Source: Bacillus pseudomycoides (GTDB taxonomy: Bacteria; Bacillota; Bacilli; Bacillales; Bacillaceae_G). Taken from it: a DNA stretch of 64,000 bases. Under the pieces are notes generated by a model. It ran no database searches and was not told where the DNA came from. It saw only the letters and a program-made list of their open reading frames with translations. The stretch covers positions 3,534,001-3,598,000 of the forward strand of contig NZ_CP064266.1 of NCBI RefSeq assembly GCF_022811845.1, written 5' to 3'. Positions 42,666 through 52,673 of this stretch are shown in pieces (the stretch's first letter is position 1; each line of letters begins with the position of its first letter). Made by a program: the position numbers and the translations under genes.

Positions 42666-45600
42666 GTGCAAAAATCACCATATTTTCAGCGCTCTCCGCG
42701 TATGAAAGTAGATATACCAACTGGAAATATCGTCATTCATGATCCGCCAAATATACCGGAAGAACCGAAGTTTTCAATTGAAACGATCATATTGCCAGCG
42801 GCGATGACACTTTTAACACTTGTATTATACTTTGTGATGATGAAAGTGATGAAAATGAATTCAAGCTACATGCCGCTTATGTTGGTTTCTAGTATCCCGA
42901 TGTTAGGGTCCTATATATTCACAGCAATGGGGTATATACGCAATAGGAAAGAACATCGTCAAATGGTTGAACAATTGCAAACAAGATACTTAGAACAAAT
43001 TCAAAAACACCGAGTAGAGTTAGATACATTAAAGGTTGAACAAGCGAAGTATTTGATTACTCAAAATCCAAGTCCGTTAAAAAGTGTGCAACGAATTGAA
43101 AATCGAGAAAGTAATTTATGGGAAAGAACTCCGGAAAGTCCTGACTTTTTAGATATTCGTATTGGAACAGGATCAAGACCATTTCTAGTTGAATTAAAAG
43201 TTCCCGAACAAAGGGGATATGAAGAAAATGCATTAGTTACAGAAGCTCAAAATGTGAAAAGGGACTTTACAACAATTCCTAATGGGCATATTTCAATCTC
43301 TCTGAAAAAAAATGATGTAATTGGTGTAGTTGGGAATAAAGAAGATAGATTGAACTTTATTCGAACTGTAACAACACAAATTATGACGCATCATGCTCCA
43401 AATGAAGTGAAAATAGCAGCTTTTTATCATGAGAGAGAGAAAAAACAATGGGATTGGATGAGGTGGCTTCCGCATGTATGGGACGAGCAACGAAGCATGC
43501 GTTTTTTAGCGGAAAATGAACAGGATGCTCAAAAGTTAGCAGAATCATTGTTTACACCGCTTAATATGCGTCGAATCTATAATTCTTCAGCACAAGCAGA
43601 TGCGAAAGTACCATTAATTCCAATGTATATTTTCTTCTTATCTGCAAGAGAATTTTTAGAAGATGATCCTCTTATTCCTATGTTGCTCAGAGAAGGAGAA
43701 AGTGTGGGCGCTTCTACATTCGTATTTGCAGAACAAAAAGAACGCTTGCCAATGGAATGTGATATTGTTATTAGCTTAAATGGAGAAAACGGTGAATTAG
43801 TTGAAACATTTTCGAACTCGGCTGAAAATAGTGGAATGACACGTGCTAGTTTTAAAGTGGATCGCCTTTCATTTGAACGTTGTGAATTAGGCGCTCGTAG
43901 TATCGCGCCGATTCGAATGAAAAGCTCTACAGCAGCTAACATACCAAAAGTATTAACGTTTTTAGATTTATTCCAGGTGAAAAAAATGGAAGAATTACAA
44001 GTGTTAGATCGATGGAATGAAAATCGCTATCCAACTTCATTGCCGGTACCAATTGGAGTAAGGGAAGGAAGCAAACCTGTATTTTTAAATATCCATGACA
44101 AAATTGAAAAAAAAGGACACGGACCACATGGACTAATGGCTGGTACGACAGGATCAGGGAAAAGTGAAGTTATTCAGTCTATCATTGCAGCCTTAGCTGT
44201 TACTTATCACCCTCATGAAATGGCATTTATGCTAATTGACTATAAAGGTGGGGGAATGTCCAATACATTTTCGGGGTTACCGCATATCATTGCATCGATT
44301 ACAAACTTAGAAGATCCAAATTTAATAGAGCGTGCAAGGATTTCATTGAAAGCAGAGTTAGAAAGAAGACAAAAACTGTTCATTCAAGCTGGAAATGTCC
44401 AACATCTTGACGAATACTATGAAACAACTTGGCGTGAGAAAGAGCCATTGCCACATTTATTTATTGTTATTGATGAGTTTGCCCAAATGAAAAAGGAACA
44501 ACCAGAATTTATGGATGAACTGATTAGTGTCGCTGCAATTGGTAGAACGTTAGGAGTACATTTATTACTGGCAACGCAGAAACCATCTGGAGTTGTCAAC
44601 GATAAAATTTGGAGTAACTCTCGTTTTCGTATTTGTTTGCGCGTACAAGATGACGCAGATAGTCGTGAAATGCTAAAAATTCCAGATGCATCTAAAATTA
44701 ATGTTCCTGGACGTGGATATTTACAAGTTGGTAGCAATGAGATACTAGAACTCTTCCAATCAGCTTGGAGTGGAGCGCCATATAGTCCAGATGAAGAGAA
44801 GGTTGTAGAGATCGTTGATTTCACAGAAGTAAAGCTTTCGGGTAAACGAATAAAAGTGAAAAAGCGTCCGAAACCTATGACGAATAGTCCAAAGCAATTA
44901 CAAGCATTTATTCGATATATACAAACAATATCTGAGAAAGAAAATATTAAACCATTGCCAGGACCTTGGTTGGCGCCTTTACCAGAGAAATTATTATTAA
45001 ACCGATTCTATGAAATAGAGAATTGGAACATGGATTTATGGAAACAAAGAGAAGAAGATTTGCAGTTAACGGTAGGATTGATTGATGATGTCGCAAACCA
45101 AGCTCAATATCCTTTGAAATTGGATTTACAAGAGGGCCATTTAAATATTTATGGCATGCCAGGTACAGGGAAAACGACTCTGTTACAAACAATTATTATG
45201 TCTCTAGCATTGTCTCATACACCAGAGGAAGTAAACTTCTATGTGGTTGATTTTGGTCGCATGTTTTTAGACTTTAGAGATTTACCACATGTGGGTGGAA
45301 TTGTACAAGAAGACGAAATTGAAAAAATGAAACGGTTGTTCAGCTTTTTGAAGAAGGAAGTCACATATCGAAAAGAATGTTTTTCTGATATGGGAGCAAA
45401 ATCTTTCGCGATGTATAACCGAATGGTAGAAACAAAGATTCCAGCTATTGTCGTCATGATAGATGGTTATATTAGATTCCGAAGTGAGTATGAGAAGGAA
45501 AATGAAATTTTAGAGCAATTATTACGTGAGTCAAGTACGTATGGTATTTATTTTTATTTTTCGCTCAACCAAACAACTGATATGTTTGACCGTGTTCGTA

Positions 45601-46676
45601 ACAATATTCCGATGGCAATTTCGTTTGAATTGCAAGATAGAACAGAATATTATAGCTTAGTTGGAAGACCAAACTTCCCATTAATTGATGTGCCATCTGG
45701 TCGTGGGTTAGCAAAAGGACAACCGCCAGAACTATTCCAAGCAGCATTACCTTTCATTGGGGAAAATGAATTGGAATATTCTCAGCAGTTAAAAATAATT
45801 ATTCAAAAAATGGATAGAGCTTGGACTGGAGAGAAAGCAAAGTCAATTCCAATGGTTCCAAAAGAGTTGTTCGTTGAAGAAGTGCTAGAGCAATCAGAAC
45901 CGTCACAAATTTGTGCTGGTATTGAAACAGAAGATATTCGTTTACAAAGCTTTTCATTAGAAGAAATGACAAATATTTTTATTGGTGGAAGAATTGAAGG
46001 TGGTAAGACATCATTATTACAAACACTTATTTTTTCTCTTACCTATCAATATGCACCTGAAGAAATTGAATTAATAATGATTGATTTAAGCGAAAGAACA
46101 ACAGGTATTTTGGCTTTAGGAGAATTACCTCATGTTAAAAAGCGCGTAACTGATGGCATGCAATTAAAAGAACTGTTAGATGAGTTGCTTGAAATAATAA
46201 ATAGCAGAGAAGTCGTAACACCACCTTTGAATCCAAATGAAAAAATAGAGCTTCCATACTCGAGGATTATGATTGCTATTGATGATATTGATCAAATATT
46301 GGCGTTATTATCTGCTGATTTTGATGCGAAAAATAAAATGGAGCAAATTGTCCAAAACGGAAGAAATAAAGGAATTCATTTTATTACAGCCGCTACGACT
46401 TCAAGTGTAAATAGTTACTCTCATGAAAAATGGTTTGTAGAAATTAGAAAACGAAGCTTTAGCTACTTATTAGGTACTACGCAAAATAATGATGTGTATT
46501 TCTTTAATATAAAACTACCACATGTAGAAATGGACCGAGAGCTAAGTAGCGGTGAAGGGTATTTTGTACGCAGGAAGCAGATTAAAATAAAATGTGCTTT
46601 TACGCCTTTACATTTGCTTCAAGATTTAAAACAAAAGATTGCCAGAAAATGGATAGAATCGACAAAAAGAGTGTAA
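42666..46676 (+). CDS. essC: EssC/YukB-type FtsK/SpoIIIE secretion ATPase
   Basis: 1336 residues from GTG 42666 (GGAAGGAGAA upstream). Two membrane helices at about 40-60 and 65-92, then three P-loop ATPase domains: AGTTGSGKSEV (about 493), GMPGTGKTTLL (about 830) and a degenerate third, GGRIEGGKTSLL (about 1107). Domain 1 has LLIDYKGGGMSN and FIVIDEFAQM. Unlike T7SSb EssC of Staphylococcus or YukB, there is no N-terminal FHA pair: only about 40 residues precede the first helix. This is the motor that exports WXG100 proteins and the toxins downstream. Confidence 0.9.
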   Translation: MQKSPYFQRSPRMKVDIPTGNIVIHDPPNIPEEPKFSIETIILPAAMTLLTLVLYFVMMKVMKMNSSYMPLMLVSSIPMLGSYIFTAMGYIRNRKEHRQMVEQLQTRYLEQIQKHRVELDTLKVEQAKYLITQNPSPLKSVQRIENRESNLWERTPESPDFLDIRIGTGSRPFLVELKVPEQRGYEENALVTEAQNVKRDFTTIPNGHISISLKKNDVIGVVGNKEDRLNFIRTVTTQIMTHHAPNEVKIAAFYHEREKKQWDWMRWLPHVWDEQRSMRFLAENEQDAQKLAESLFTPLNMRRIYNSSAQADAKVPLIPMYIFFLSAREFLEDDPLIPMLLREGESVGASTFVFAEQKERLPMECDIVISLNGENGELVETFSNSAENSGMTRASFKVDRLSFERCELGARSIAPIRMKSSTAANIPKVLTFLDLFQVKKMEELQVLDRWNENRYPTSLPVPIGVREGSKPVFLNIHDKIEKKGHGPHGLMAGTTGSGKSEVIQSIIAALAVTYHPHEMAFMLIDYKGGGMSNTFSGLPHIIASITNLEDPNLIERARISLKAELERRQKLFIQAGNVQHLDEYYETTWREKEPLPHLFIVIDEFAQMKKEQPEFMDELISVAAIGRTLGVHLLLATQKPSGVVNDKIWSNSRFRICLRVQDDADSREMLKIPDASKINVPGRGYLQVGSNEILELFQSAWSGAPYSPDEEKVVEIVDFTEVKLSGKRIKVKKRPKPMTNSPKQLQAFIRYIQTISEKENIKPLPGPWLAPLPEKLLLNRFYEIENWNMDLWKQREEDLQLTVGLIDDVANQAQYPLKLDLQEGHLNIYGMPGTGKTTLLQTIIMSLALSHTPEEVNFYVVDFGRMFLDFRDLPHVGGIVQEDEIEKMKRLFSFLKKEVTYRKECFSDMGAKSFAMYNRMVETKIPAIVVMIDGYIRFRSEYEKENEILEQLLRESSTYGIYFYFSLNQTTDMFDRVRNNIPMAISFELQDRTEYYSLVGRPNFPLIDVPSGRGLAKGQPPELFQAALPFIGENELEYSQQLKIIIQKMDRAWTGEKAKSIPMVPKELFVEEVLEQSEPSQICAGIETEDIRLQSFSLEEMTNIFIGGRIEGGKTSLLQTLIFSLTYQYAPEEIELIMIDLSERTTGILALGELPHVKKRVTDGMQLKELLDELLEIINSREVVTPPLNPNEKIELPYSRIMIAIDDIDQILALLSADFDAKNKMEQIVQNGRNKGIHFITAATTSSVNSYSHEKWFVEIRKRSFSYLLGTTQNNDVYFFNIKLPHVEMDRELSSGEGYFVRRKQIKIKCAFTPLHLLQDLKQKIARKWIESTKRV

Positions 46677-46681
46677 AACTT

Positions 46682-46722
46682 GGGTAATTTACAAAAAAAT
46701 ACTATTTTTTTGTAAATTACCC
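46682..46722 (+). other. Perfect 18-bp hairpin between essC and the WXG100 gene
   Basis: GGGTAATTTACAAAAAAA pairs completely with its complement around loop TACTA; only CTTT follows, so it is a poor terminator in the plus direction. A candidate promoter (TTTAAA, 18 bp, TATAAT at 46748-46753) lies between it and the WXG100 gene, so it may insulate or stabilise that transcript. Confidence 0.6.
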
Positions 46723-46795
46723 CTTTAAAAACTGTGTGAATATAGTTTATAATCTAATTGTTACAATATTAATTGATTGAAAGGGGAAATACAGG

Positions 46796-47068
46796 ATGGC
46801 AGAAATTAAAATTACACCTGAAGAACTTGATCGAATTGCTGGTAACTTTACAAACGCAGCAGGTGAAGCACAACAACAAATTACTAGACTTGGAAACGAC
46901 ATTGATACTTTAAATGGTCAATGGTCTGGGTCAACACAAGCAAAATTCAATGCGAACTTTAATGAAGCTAAACAAGAAATGAGCAAATACATTCCGATTC
47001 TACAACACATTTCTGACGAATTGAAAAAGATTGCTACTAACTTCCGTAACGTGGATAACTCATATTAA
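46796..47068 (+). CDS. WXG100 (ESAT-6-like) secreted protein
   Basis: 90 residues, MAEIKITPEELDRIAGNF start, a helical hairpin with the WSG turn at GQWSGSTQAKF (about residues 41-51) and C-terminal IATNFRNVDNSY. No signal peptide; export through EssC is expected. Ribosome site AAAGGGGAA, own promoter and a strong terminator, suggesting high independent expression as for other EsxA-type substrates. Confidence 0.92.
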   Translation: MAEIKITPEELDRIAGNFTNAAGEAQQQITRLGNDIDTLNGQWSGSTQAKFNANFNEAKQEMSKYIPILQHISDELKKIATNFRNVDNSY

Positions 47069-47083
47069 TAGCAGAACAATTGC

Positions 47084-47119
47084 AAAAGGCCAGGAGCTAT
47101 TGTTCCTGGCCTTTTCTTT
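47084..47119 (+). terminator. Terminator after the WXG100 gene
   Basis: AAAAGGCCAGGA / TCCTGGCCTTTT perfect 12-bp stem with T-rich tail. Confidence 0.92.
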
Positions 47120-47150
47120 AAAAATCGTCATATGAGAGTAAGGGGATAAA

Positions 47151-49823
47151 ATGGGATTTCGACCAGAAGTAGGAGAAAAAATATCTTTTCATACAGATGT
47201 TTATAGCTTTACAAAACATCCAGCAGTTATCGGTATTGAAATGCCATATGGGCAAGAGGGTAGACAAGGAATTGTCTATCAATTACAACATGAAAATAGT
47301 GTAGAAAGAATAGCTTTAAAAGTTTTTAAAGAACGCTATCGTGATGAAAAACATCAGCTGGCATTTTTAAAACCGCTTTCTCACCTAGTGGGGCTTAAAG
47401 TATGTTCGCGCTATATTGTTACAAAAGAAGAACATACAGCAGCAATTGAAAAATCAGAAGAACTTGCAAATAGTATTGTGATGCCGTGGATCGAAGGACC
47501 AACTTGGGCAGATATTTTACAAGAACAAAAATTCTTATCAAAGCAACAATGTTTTTCGATTGCCGAGGCGTTTCTTACAACGCTAAAAACAATGGAAGAG
47601 AATGAAATTGCACATAATGATTTATCATCTAGTAACATATTAATTCCTTATTTAAGTGATAATCCAATTGAAGGTCAACATCATATTGAACTTGTTGACG
47701 TTGAACAAATGTATGGTCCAAAAAGTAAAAGACCTTCGTTATTACCAGCAGGTTCAGCTGGCTATGCGCCAACATTTCTAGAAGGCGGAGTATGGCAAAA
47801 AGAAGCGGATCGTTTTGCTGGAGCCATTTTGTTAGGTGAAATATTAGGTTGGTGTAGTGAAGAGGTACGAAATAAGAAATGGACAGATGCGAGCTATTTT
47901 AAAACGGAAGAAATACAGACAGAATGTGAACGATATACATTGATTAAACAGGTATTACGTAATCAATGGAATGAGCAACTTGCGCAGTTATTTGATCAAG
48001 CATGGAATAGTAAAAATTTCATAGGGTGTCCGAGTTTTGCACAATGGTACGATGCATTTAATAGTGTTAGAGATATGATTAAAATTGATGCGGAGAGAAA
48101 ACTAGAAGAAGAGCAGTCTCTTTTTGTATCGAAATGTTTGGAAGTTGCAAGATTACTGGAAGAGAAAGGCTTTAAACAAGCAGCGTTATTTGAGTATAAA
48201 ACGATTTTCAATTCATCACATCCATCAACTGCTCTAAAACAAGAACTAGCTTATATCATTCGGACGATAGAGAGTCAAGAACCTGAAATGAATCACAAAC
48301 GGGTGCTACAAGGTTATTTGGAATTAGCTACTGAATTGGAGAGAGAAAACAATGCACATTTTGCTTGTTTCGTCTATTCACGAATCGTACAATTTCCAAA
48401 CATTGATCAAGCGCTAAAACAGGAAATTGAGAGTATCATTGAAGAGATAACAGAACAACAAGAGGCAAATGTAACTGAAGAAGTAGCTGCTACAACAGTT
48501 CCAAATAGCATTTTGCAAAACCGTAAACAGACAAAGAAACAAGTTGAATATGATATAGATGATGAAATTTTAAATGCCAAAGCATCGAATCAACCGCTCA
48601 CATTAACACATGAACAAAGAGAACCATCTGCATTCTCAAAATGGTGGGGGAAAAATAAAAAGCGTATACTCATTGTTGGGTCCATTGTAATTGTAGTTAT
48701 TGGGGGGACATTGTCGTATTATTTCTACACAACGAACTCGAAATACCAACAATTTATGGAACAAGCACAGCAAGCGTATCACGATAAAAAATATAAATTA
48801 GCAGAAGAAGCTGTAACCCATGCTATCGCAGTAAAAGGAAAAGATGAAGCACATCTTCAATTAGTGACAATTTATGTTGCGGAAGGAAAAAATAAAATCG
48901 CTATCGATTATCTTACTAAATTAATAAAAGATAGAGAAATTGATAAAGACAATAAAGAAGCAGCATATTTATTAGCCACAGCAAACTTTCGGATTGGAAA
49001 ATACCAAGAAGCAGTACCGAATTTTGAACAGGCACTTGCAAACAATGCAAAAGGAATTGAAATGTATAAAAAAGATGCGATGCGTGACTTAGCTGTTAGT
49101 CACATGAAAATGAAAGAGTTTGAAAAGGCAGAAAATGTAATCGTTAAAATGAGTACAAATACAGACGAAGATAAGGCAATCGTTTCTTATTTAAAAGGGC
49201 AATTAGCAACTGTAACCGTCCAATTAGATAAAGCTGAAGCATTCTTTAAAGAAGCTATTAAGCAAGATGATAAAAATGCTACATATGTAGTTGAACTTTC
49301 CAATCTATATGTACTTTGGAATAAGACGAATTTAATTGATAGTGCAAAAAAAGAAGGCAACTACCAGCAAGCATCACAAGTATTGCAAAATGCAATCAAA
49401 AAGAATCCCAAAAATATTGAGTTATTAAATCAATTAGGAATCGTTTACTACGAGGCGGGGCAGTTTTATGAAACACGTGATGGTGGCAAGAGTAATGCTG
49501 CATATCAAGAAGCCTTAAAAGCATATAACAGGGTTGTAAGTAGCGGTATGCGCGACATAAATACACTGGTTAATATAGGGATTTTATACGACAAAATAGG
49601 ACAAGGAAATGAAGCGGAACGTTTTTTCTCTGAAGCATATTCGCAAAATGATGAAGACCCACATGTGAATTTTGCGTATGGAATGTTTAAAATCAAGCAA
49701 AAGAAATATGAAGAAGCAAGTCGATTTTTAAGAAAAACTGTACAAGCTAATGAAAACCAAGCCGAAGTACAAACGGCACAAGAAAAGCTAGCAGAAATGA
49801 AAACAAATGGCTGGATTCAATAA
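47151..49823 (+). CDS. Transmembrane Ser/Thr-kinase-like protein with extracellular TPRs (EssB-position)
   Basis: 890 residues. N-terminal kinase fold (1-300): Gly loop GRQGIVYQL, ALKVF with Lys57, catalytic loop AHNDLSSSNIL (His155, Asp157, Asn162), and DVE in place of DFG. So the main catalytic residues are kept although HRD is HND. A coiled region with TPR-like helices (310-450) and a Lys/Glu linker lead to one membrane helix at about 507-527. The outer 360 residues are TPR repeats (KYKLAEEAVTHAIAVKG, GKYQEAVPNFEQALANN). EssB of T7SSb has the same order (pseudokinase, TM, extracytoplasmic part) but an inactive kinase. It likely forms the membrane complex and may phosphorylate partners opposed by the PP2C protein. 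Confidence 0.85.
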   Translation: MGFRPEVGEKISFHTDVYSFTKHPAVIGIEMPYGQEGRQGIVYQLQHENSVERIALKVFKERYRDEKHQLAFLKPLSHLVGLKVCSRYIVTKEEHTAAIEKSEELANSIVMPWIEGPTWADILQEQKFLSKQQCFSIAEAFLTTLKTMEENEIAHNDLSSSNILIPYLSDNPIEGQHHIELVDVEQMYGPKSKRPSLLPAGSAGYAPTFLEGGVWQKEADRFAGAILLGEILGWCSEEVRNKKWTDASYFKTEEIQTECERYTLIKQVLRNQWNEQLAQLFDQAWNSKNFIGCPSFAQWYDAFNSVRDMIKIDAERKLEEEQSLFVSKCLEVARLLEEKGFKQAALFEYKTIFNSSHPSTALKQELAYIIRTIESQEPEMNHKRVLQGYLELATELERENNAHFACFVYSRIVQFPNIDQALKQEIESIIEEITEQQEANVTEEVAATTVPNSILQNRKQTKKQVEYDIDDEILNAKASNQPLTLTHEQREPSAFSKWWGKNKKRILIVGSIVIVVIGGTLSYYFYTTNSKYQQFMEQAQQAYHDKKYKLAEEAVTHAIAVKGKDEAHLQLVTIYVAEGKNKIAIDYLTKLIKDREIDKDNKEAAYLLATANFRIGKYQEAVPNFEQALANNAKGIEMYKKDAMRDLAVSHMKMKEFEKAENVIVKMSTNTDEDKAIVSYLKGQLATVTVQLDKAEAFFKEAIKQDDKNATYVVELSNLYVLWNKTNLIDSAKKEGNYQQASQVLQNAIKKNPKNIELLNQLGIVYYEAGQFYETRDGGKSNAAYQEALKAYNRVVSSGMRDINTLVNIGILYDKIGQGNEAERFFSEAYSQNDEDPHVNFAYGMFKIKQKKYEEASRFLRKTVQANENQAEVQTAQEKLAEMKTNGWIQ

Positions 49824-49849
49824 AGATGGGGAATGGGGAGAAAAGCGAT

Positions 49850-52603
49850 ATGGAAGAAAATAATAAATTAGGTAAGAAAGTAGCAATATCTGTTATGTCA
49901 GCAGCTTTATTAGGTACATCTGGATATCTTATTTATGATAAAGGTTTCAATAAAGCTGAAAAAGAAGCGGTAAAATTAGCAAGTAATACAGAAGAGAAAA
50001 AGGATGAGCGTATTACGGATGGAAACGGTTTACAATCTATGTTTCCTAATTTAATTAGTGACCCAACAAAAAAAGATGAAAAGCCAGGAGAAAAACCAAA
50101 CCTTAACCTAGCAGACCTAATTGGAAATAATAAATCACCGATTACACCAGTAACCTATAATCCAAACGAAGTGCAGATTGCAAAAAAAGATACTGATATT
50201 AAGCTATCAGATGCACCAACACCACCAAAAGTTGAGCTACCGACTAATATGGGAGGACCGGTGGTAGATCCGAGTAAGCCGGTAGATCCGGGTACACCAG
50301 ATCCACCAAAGCCACCAGTAGATCCGGGTACACCAGATCCATCAAAGCCACCAGTAGATCCGGGTACACCAGATCCACCAAAGCCACCAGTAGATCCGGG
50401 TACACCAGATCCACCAAAGCCACCAGTAGATCCGGGTACACCAGATCCACCAAAGCCACCAGTGGTACCAGATCCACCAAAACCACCAGTGGTACCAGAT
50501 CCACCAAAACCACCAGTGGTACCAGATCCACCAAAACCACCAGTGGACCCTACACGCCCAACGATAACAGTATCGCCAAAAACGGGTGACATTTTAGTTG
50601 AGTGGTATGCTGGAAATAACGAATATTACTCATCTGTATTCTTTAATGATTATTATGGCAGTCAAAAAGGACAGGATTCAAATGCATTAAATTATCTGAC
50701 TAACAACTACGATAGTACAAAGAACGACTGGACGCTCGTTAGCCAATTGAATACACAATCGGACGCAAAGAAGGTGGCTGAAGACAAGCTGGCATTAAAT
50801 AATTTAGATAAAATTCTAGAAAACAACGATTACTCAAATCATAGAGAGTTATTCTATTTCCGTAATCAAATGAATGTATTGAATGGATTAGGGGCAGAAC
50901 AAAAACAGCAAGAGATGCAAAAGTATTTAACTGAAAATAAAAAAGCGTATATTCAATCAGTTGCAGAAAAAGTATACCAAGTAGCGATAAAAGAAGAAGA
51001 GACTTGGTCAAATGAAGGGGATACGGCATCTTTAGAACAAGCTTTAAGTAAATACTATTTGATTACATCAGTTTTTGAAAGTGTGGATCCTAAATTAGTA
51101 GAAGCTGCAAATCAACGTGTAGAGAAGATTTTCTACAAGCTACTCGAAGAAGAATTGAGGAATATGGACATTCAAACGCCAGTGGTAGAAGAAACTTCAA
51201 AAGAGGCTGCAAAAGAAACTGGTAGCAACGAAGAAACAAAAACAAAAGAAGATAATACGACAAAAACAGAAGCAATCGAAGCGTCTAGTGAGCAAGGGAC
51301 AAAAGAGGAACTTATGAAAGGAAAGACAGAGAACGAAGAGAGTAAGGAAAGTAAAGATACTAAGGAAGAAAAAGATAACAAGGGCACAAGTGACCAAAAG
51401 AAACCAGAAAAACCAGATCCAATTCATCAAGTAATTGAGCAAATTGAAACATATTTCACTCCTGAAAATTTACAATACGAAAATGCTTTATTATTAGCGA
51501 ATCAATGGATTGATAAAGCAAAAGGTGAGCAACAAGAGAAACTAAATCAGCAATTCAATATAGCAGTAGCAGGTCTTCAGGCACAAATGAACGATCCTAA
51601 CGTTTCCGCTACAGACGCTTTAAAGAAAGCGAATTTATTAGCTGGTGCAGCAAGAGTAGAAAAATCTGTTCAAGATGAAGCAAAACAATTGTTGATGCCA
51701 CTTATGTTTGAAAAGAAAGCAAATGAGGCTGCGGCTAAAGGAGAATATTATACAGCTGTATTAAATATCGCAAATGCGATCCGTACACATCATCCATTAG
51801 AGCGCTCAAGAGAAGAAATGGTAAGTTATGCGAATCAACTATGGGAAAGTACAGAGAGCGAATGGGAAAAAATTAATGGAACAACAGGATGGCAAAGTAA
51901 GGTAGAGAAAACGGTGCTACCATCATACACATTACTGGCACAGTTAAAAGATATCGATAAAACAATTGGACAAATTAGTGGCATGAATGTGATTGATCAT
52001 GCATCTAAAAAAGTAGAGGGAATTCAACTTATCCAAATAGCGAGTGGTGAAGCAAATAAAAAAGGAAAACTTTATGACGCTTTACATTATTATGGTCAGG
52101 CAGCTTCCCGTGGCGTTATTGAGACAAAAGGATTCACTAATGTAGCAAATCGTGTATTAAAAGAAGCACAACAGGCAGAAAAAACTGATTATAATGGTGC
52201 TTTAAAAATTTATCAACGTCTATATAAAACACCAGGAATTGAAATAACTGGAGTTAAAGATCAAGTGAAATATGCGATTGATTATTTGGGCACATTTGAT
52301 GCTGCGAATAAAAAGGCGAAAAAAGGAGCAACTATTGAAGATTTAGCATCAGCGATTGAATTGACTTATCAATCTATGAAACTAGGCTATCAACAACCAC
52401 GTGCAAATCAATTGATGGAGGACGTGTCTGCGGAAATGTTCCAAGACGGTGTAGAGTATTGGAAAGGAAAAGATATCAATAATGCATATAAATGCTTTGA
52501 ATTTTTAACTCGGGATCGATATGCAACAACTATTGATGGAACATTACGTGAAAGTGCAATGAAATATGTGGAACAAATTAAAGCCATGGATGCTCAAAAG
52601 TAA
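49850..52603 (+). CDS. Membrane-anchored protein with Pro-rich repeat stalk, type VII locus
   Basis: 917 residues from ATG 49850 (GGGGAG upstream, following the kinase gene by about 26 bp). One N-terminal helix (residues 12-28, ISVMSAALLGTSGYLIY) with Lys before it predicts an outside C-terminus. Residues about 140-240 are Pro repeats: five of VDPGTPDPPKPP type and three of VVPDPPKPP type. The rest (250-917) is helical, TPR-like, with a very charged Glu/Lys stretch at about 445-525. No known T7SS component matches; by position it could be the cell-wall-crossing part, taking the place of EsaA. Function inferred only. Confidence 0.75.
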   Translation: MEENNKLGKKVAISVMSAALLGTSGYLIYDKGFNKAEKEAVKLASNTEEKKDERITDGNGLQSMFPNLISDPTKKDEKPGEKPNLNLADLIGNNKSPITPVTYNPNEVQIAKKDTDIKLSDAPTPPKVELPTNMGGPVVDPSKPVDPGTPDPPKPPVDPGTPDPSKPPVDPGTPDPPKPPVDPGTPDPPKPPVDPGTPDPPKPPVVPDPPKPPVVPDPPKPPVVPDPPKPPVDPTRPTITVSPKTGDILVEWYAGNNEYYSSVFFNDYYGSQKGQDSNALNYLTNNYDSTKNDWTLVSQLNTQSDAKKVAEDKLALNNLDKILENNDYSNHRELFYFRNQMNVLNGLGAEQKQQEMQKYLTENKKAYIQSVAEKVYQVAIKEEETWSNEGDTASLEQALSKYYLITSVFESVDPKLVEAANQRVEKIFYKLLEEELRNMDIQTPVVEETSKEAAKETGSNEETKTKEDNTTKTEAIEASSEQGTKEELMKGKTENEESKESKDTKEEKDNKGTSDQKKPEKPDPIHQVIEQIETYFTPENLQYENALLLANQWIDKAKGEQQEKLNQQFNIAVAGLQAQMNDPNVSATDALKKANLLAGAARVEKSVQDEAKQLLMPLMFEKKANEAAAKGEYYTAVLNIANAIRTHHPLERSREEMVSYANQLWESTESEWEKINGTTGWQSKVEKTVLPSYTLLAQLKDIDKTIGQISGMNVIDHASKKVEGIQLIQIASGEANKKGKLYDALHYYGQAASRGVIETKGFTNVANRVLKEAQQAEKTDYNGALKIYQRLYKTPGIEITGVKDQVKYAIDYLGTFDAANKKAKKGATIEDLASAIELTYQSMKLGYQQPRANQLMEDVSAEMFQDGVEYWKGKDINNAYKCFEFLTRDRYATTIDGTLRESAMKYVEQIKAMDAQK
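50282..50546 (+). repeat. In-frame tandem repeat coding Pro-rich stalk
   Basis: Five 36-bp units (GTAGATCCGGGTACACCAGA type) followed by three 27-bp units (GTGGTACCAGATCCACCAAA type). Near identity of the units implies recent expansion or contraction. Confidence 0.9.
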
Positions 52604-52614
52604 ATATTTGTGAA

Positions 52615-52647
52615 GTTCGCCATCTTATCTCAGGTAAGATGGCGAAC
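52615..52647 (+). terminator. Hairpin between the stalk gene and the SseB-like gene
   Basis: GTTCGCCATCTTA / TAAGATGGCGAAC perfect 13-bp stem. Few T follow, so partial termination or mRNA processing is as likely. Confidence 0.55.
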
Positions 52648-52673
52648 CTATTCTCATTAAGGGGTGAAAGAGA

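Noticed and set aside
50155..50592. Minus-strand Gly-rich frame and possible CRISPR-like repeats
   Set aside because: Antisense of the in-frame Pro-rich repeat of the stalk protein; no spacers.
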